From the NCBI GenBank assembly GCA_018067115.1, contig JAGPVI010000355.1, positions 1 to 7,511 of the forward strand: a stretch of 7,511 nucleotides of DNA. Direction: 5' to 3'. This document shows positions 6,490 through 7,511 of this stretch, one piece after another. Numbering within the stretch: the first letter of the stretch is position 1; every line of letters starts with the position of its first letter. This DNA is from Bizionia sp. Its GTDB lineage: Bacteria; Bacteroidota; Bacteroidia; Flavobacteriales; Flavobacteriaceae. The notes under the pieces are model-generated. The model made no database searches. It worked only from the letters and a program-made list of their open reading frames with translations, and had not been told where the DNA came from. The position numbers and the translations under genes are program-made.

Positions 6490-6687
6490 TTTAAAAAAAA
6501 CGCCACAGTAGACTGGAGCAAACGCGACGATGTAAAAGCCAAGCTAAGACTAAGACTAAGACTAACTGTAAAGAAAACACTAATATGTTACGGCTACCCA
6601 CCAGATCTCGCCAAACTAGAAGCCGACAGAGTCCTAGCACAAAGTAAAAATTTGGCGGAGTTTTTTGCGGGGGATCTTAAAGTATAA
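6490..6687 (+). pseudogene. C-terminal fragment of an EcoR124-like HsdR (DUF3387-type)
   Basis: The frame reads FKKNATVDWSKRDDVKAKL, then VKKTLICYGYPPDLAKLEA, then VLAQSKNLAEFF, and stops at 6685-6687. The VDW-x5-VKAKLR and YGYPPD features are typical of the very C-terminus of EcoR124-type HsdR proteins (DUF3387 region). They are unlike the EcoEI-type C-terminus of the hsdR at the start of the window, so this is the tail of a different R subunit. There is no in-frame ATG, and only about 65 residues remain of a protein that normally exceeds 900. The fragment is in the same frame as hsdM and separated from it only by the hsdM TAA and a few codons. A hexanucleotide expansion has turned LRL into LRLRLRL. 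Most likely it is debris of an earlier or replaced R-M locus. Confidence 0.8.
6544..6565. repeat. Short tandem repeat, CTAAGA x3.7
   Basis: Three full copies of CTAAGA and a partial fourth (CTAA) lie inside the HsdR-like fragment and encode the LRLRLRL stretch. Related HsdR C-termini normally have a single LRL-like step here, so the array probably expanded by replication slippage; being 6 bp long it kept the frame. Confidence 0.8.
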
Positions 6688-6790
6688 AATAGACCTGAGA
6701 CAAATTAAATAATAGATGGAGTTATAAGATAATGTTGAGGGTAAGAACTTAAGCAGCTATTGCCATATCATAGAATAAAACGAGTAGAAA

Positions 6791-6958
6791 ATGAACAGAA
6801 ATAGCTCAATTGAAACAAGATTAGGAAGTGTTGCTTATACCCTACTAGGAGTAAGACATTCAACCTTGCATTATTTTTTCAGAGATTTTAAAATTGATTA
6901 TTTATCGCAATGTGAAAACATAACGGATAACGATGCAGCTTTTGTTTTAAAGAATTAA
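6791..6958 (+). CDS. Small hypothetical protein, 55 aa, possibly frameshifted
   Basis: I do not recognise this frame. It runs MNRNSSIETRLGSVAYTLLG, then a segment with RHSTLHYFFRDFKIDYL, and ends ...NDAAFVLKN. There is no signal peptide or clear membrane helix. The start region is A-rich without a Shine-Dalgarno site. The neighbouring -1 frame continues from the same point with 45-50 well-formed codons (to 7092), so the true gene may be about 100 codons with a frameshift near 6944-6952. It lies in the debris region downstream of the R-M operon, and it may be a decayed gene. Confidence 0.35.
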   Translation: MNRNSSIETRLGSVAYTLLGVRHSTLHYFFRDFKIDYLSQCENITDNDAAFVLKN

Positions 6959-7092
6959 AGTTAAAACCAAATTTTGTTTTTTTTCTTATTGAAAACAAAA
7001 CGTTTATAAGAATATACCAGCAGGATTATTATAATGATAAATCTATTGAAATTATGTCTAATAGAATCGTAAGAAAGGAAGAAGAAGTCTAA
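6946..7092 (+). pseudogene. Possible continuation of the preceding small gene in the -1 frame
   Basis: The frame reads FKELKLKPNFVFFLIENK, then TFIRIYQQDYYNDKSIEIMS, and ends RKEEEV before TAA at 7090-7092. It is open from 6931. It has a protein-like alternation of hydrophobic strands and a charged tail but no ATG near its beginning, and it overlaps the end of the frame at 6791-6958. Joining the two needs a -1 shift. The junction contains T-TTA-AAG in the upstream frame, which fits the slippery pattern X XXY YYZ. A simple indel mutation is the more likely explanation. Confidence 0.3.
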
Positions 7093-7119
7093 GAATACCT
7101 AATAGCAATAAATTATAAA

Positions 7120-7293
7120 ATGGATCCTAAATACCCTTATAGGTATCTGTCTTCTTACCCTATAGATTACCGTATAGATCAAAATGGTAATAGTTATAAG
7201 TTTTTAGGTTACGATAGCAATCATAGATACGAAGGCAACTTTGAATATAGAAGACGAGATTTAAATAATTACTTATTGATATACTTTCATTAA
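7120..7293 (+). CDS. Small hypothetical protein, 57 aa
   Basis: Unrecognised frame from ATG 7120 to TAA 7291-7293, beginning MDPKYPYRYLSSYPIDYRID and ending NNYLLIYFH. It is rich in Tyr and Arg, with no signal peptide, membrane helix or known motif visible. The start context is A/T-rich (ATTATAAA before the ATG), which is ordinary for Bacteroidota. It stands between two broken frames, so it may itself be a gene remnant or a chance open frame. Confidence 0.35.
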   Translation: MDPKYPYRYLSSYPIDYRIDQNGNSYKFLGYDSNHRYEGNFEYRRRDLNNYLLIYFH

Positions 7294-7300
7294 AAATTAA

Positions 7301-7511
7301 TGGGTTTTCATTAGCTTTTTACCACCGTACTTCTTAACAAGAGATACAGTATTAATGTATCCAGATAACTATAAACGCCACGATACCATCATTAAACCAG
7401 AGCAAATAAAACTAGCTGGTATTAACTTACAAGACATTGCTTTTGTTTTAGAAGATCGAAACGCAATGGTTAAAAAATGGAGAAAGCTTGGTGTTAAGTG
7501 CCTGCTAGTGG
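7301..7511 (+). pseudogene. HAD / polynucleotide-kinase 3'-phosphatase-like protein, 5'-truncated and cut by the window edge
   Basis: The frame opens after a TAA at 7298-7300 and is still open at the window end. The segment YPDNYKRHDTIIKPEQI, followed by DIAFVLEDRNAMVKKWRKLG and VKCLLV, resembles the C-terminal part of HAD-superfamily phosphatases of the T4 Pnk phosphatase type. In those proteins an aspartate pair (D-D or E-D) and R, followed by V-x-x-W-R-x-x-G, form the last HAD motif; here that is LEDRN and MVKKWRKLG. The N-terminal DxD nucleophile motif is not in the preceding sequence. The only conventional start is ATG 7355, which falls inside the recognisable domain. The gene is therefore probably truncated at its 5' end, unless a short version is expressed from 7355. 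The family call rests on the motif pattern only. Confidence 0.55.

Noticed and set aside
6959..7119. A Bacteroidota-type promoter (AAATTTTG as a -7 element) before the small ORF at 7120
   Set aside because: The -7 match is imperfect, no TTG lies at the usual spacing, and the distance to the ORF is long.
1..7511. CRISPR array, tRNA or rRNA genes
   Set aside because: No regularly spaced repeats and no tRNA- or rRNA-like sequence could be seen on either strand.

Overview
The window is AT-rich and entirely plus-strand in its gene content. It looks like a defence island from a Bacteroidota genome, most likely Flavobacteriaceae. This rests on the base composition, the A/T-rich start regions without clear Shine-Dalgarno sites, the style of the HsdS and RhuM proteins, and the type of REP-associated transposase. 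The taxonomic call is an inference, because there is no rRNA or marker gene.

Layout. Positions 1-1682 are the 3' two thirds or so of an hsdR gene (EcoEI-like restriction/translocation subunit, helicase motifs IV-VI plus C-terminal domain). Three bases later comes a REP-associated tyrosine transposase (RAYT, Y1/HUH family). It is frameshifted at a T8 tract (2174-2181), and its original stop (2341-2343) overlaps the hsdS start as ATGA. hsdS (2340-3866) encodes a two-TRD specificity subunit. After 96 bp comes a RhuM-Fic/Doc fusion protein (3963-4946). One base later is hsdM (4948-6471), the adenine-N6 methyltransferase. The order R - RAYT - S - RhuM/Fic - M makes one complete type I restriction-modification operon interrupted by two non-RM genes.

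The last kilobase (6472-7511) is gene debris. It holds a start-less fragment of the C-terminus of a different, EcoR124-like HsdR (6490-6687) with a hexanucleotide expansion, two short unrecognised reading frames of about 55 codons, and a 5'-truncated HAD / polynucleotide-kinase-phosphatase-like frame that runs off the window.

The most interesting signal is a 28-bp REP-like palindromic element found twice with only two differences, once inside the RAYT gene (1998-2025) and once inside hsdS (2934-2961). In both it is read in the same frame, as I-V-[E/K]-T-N-S-R-S-S. This looks like a protein-tolerated palindromic element, possibly moved by the RAYT, sitting in the linker between the two halves of HsdS. 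A second perfect palindrome (12-bp arms) lies inside the rhuM-fic gene. The broken RAYT reading frame directly upstream of and overlapping hsdS could also affect translation of hsdS.
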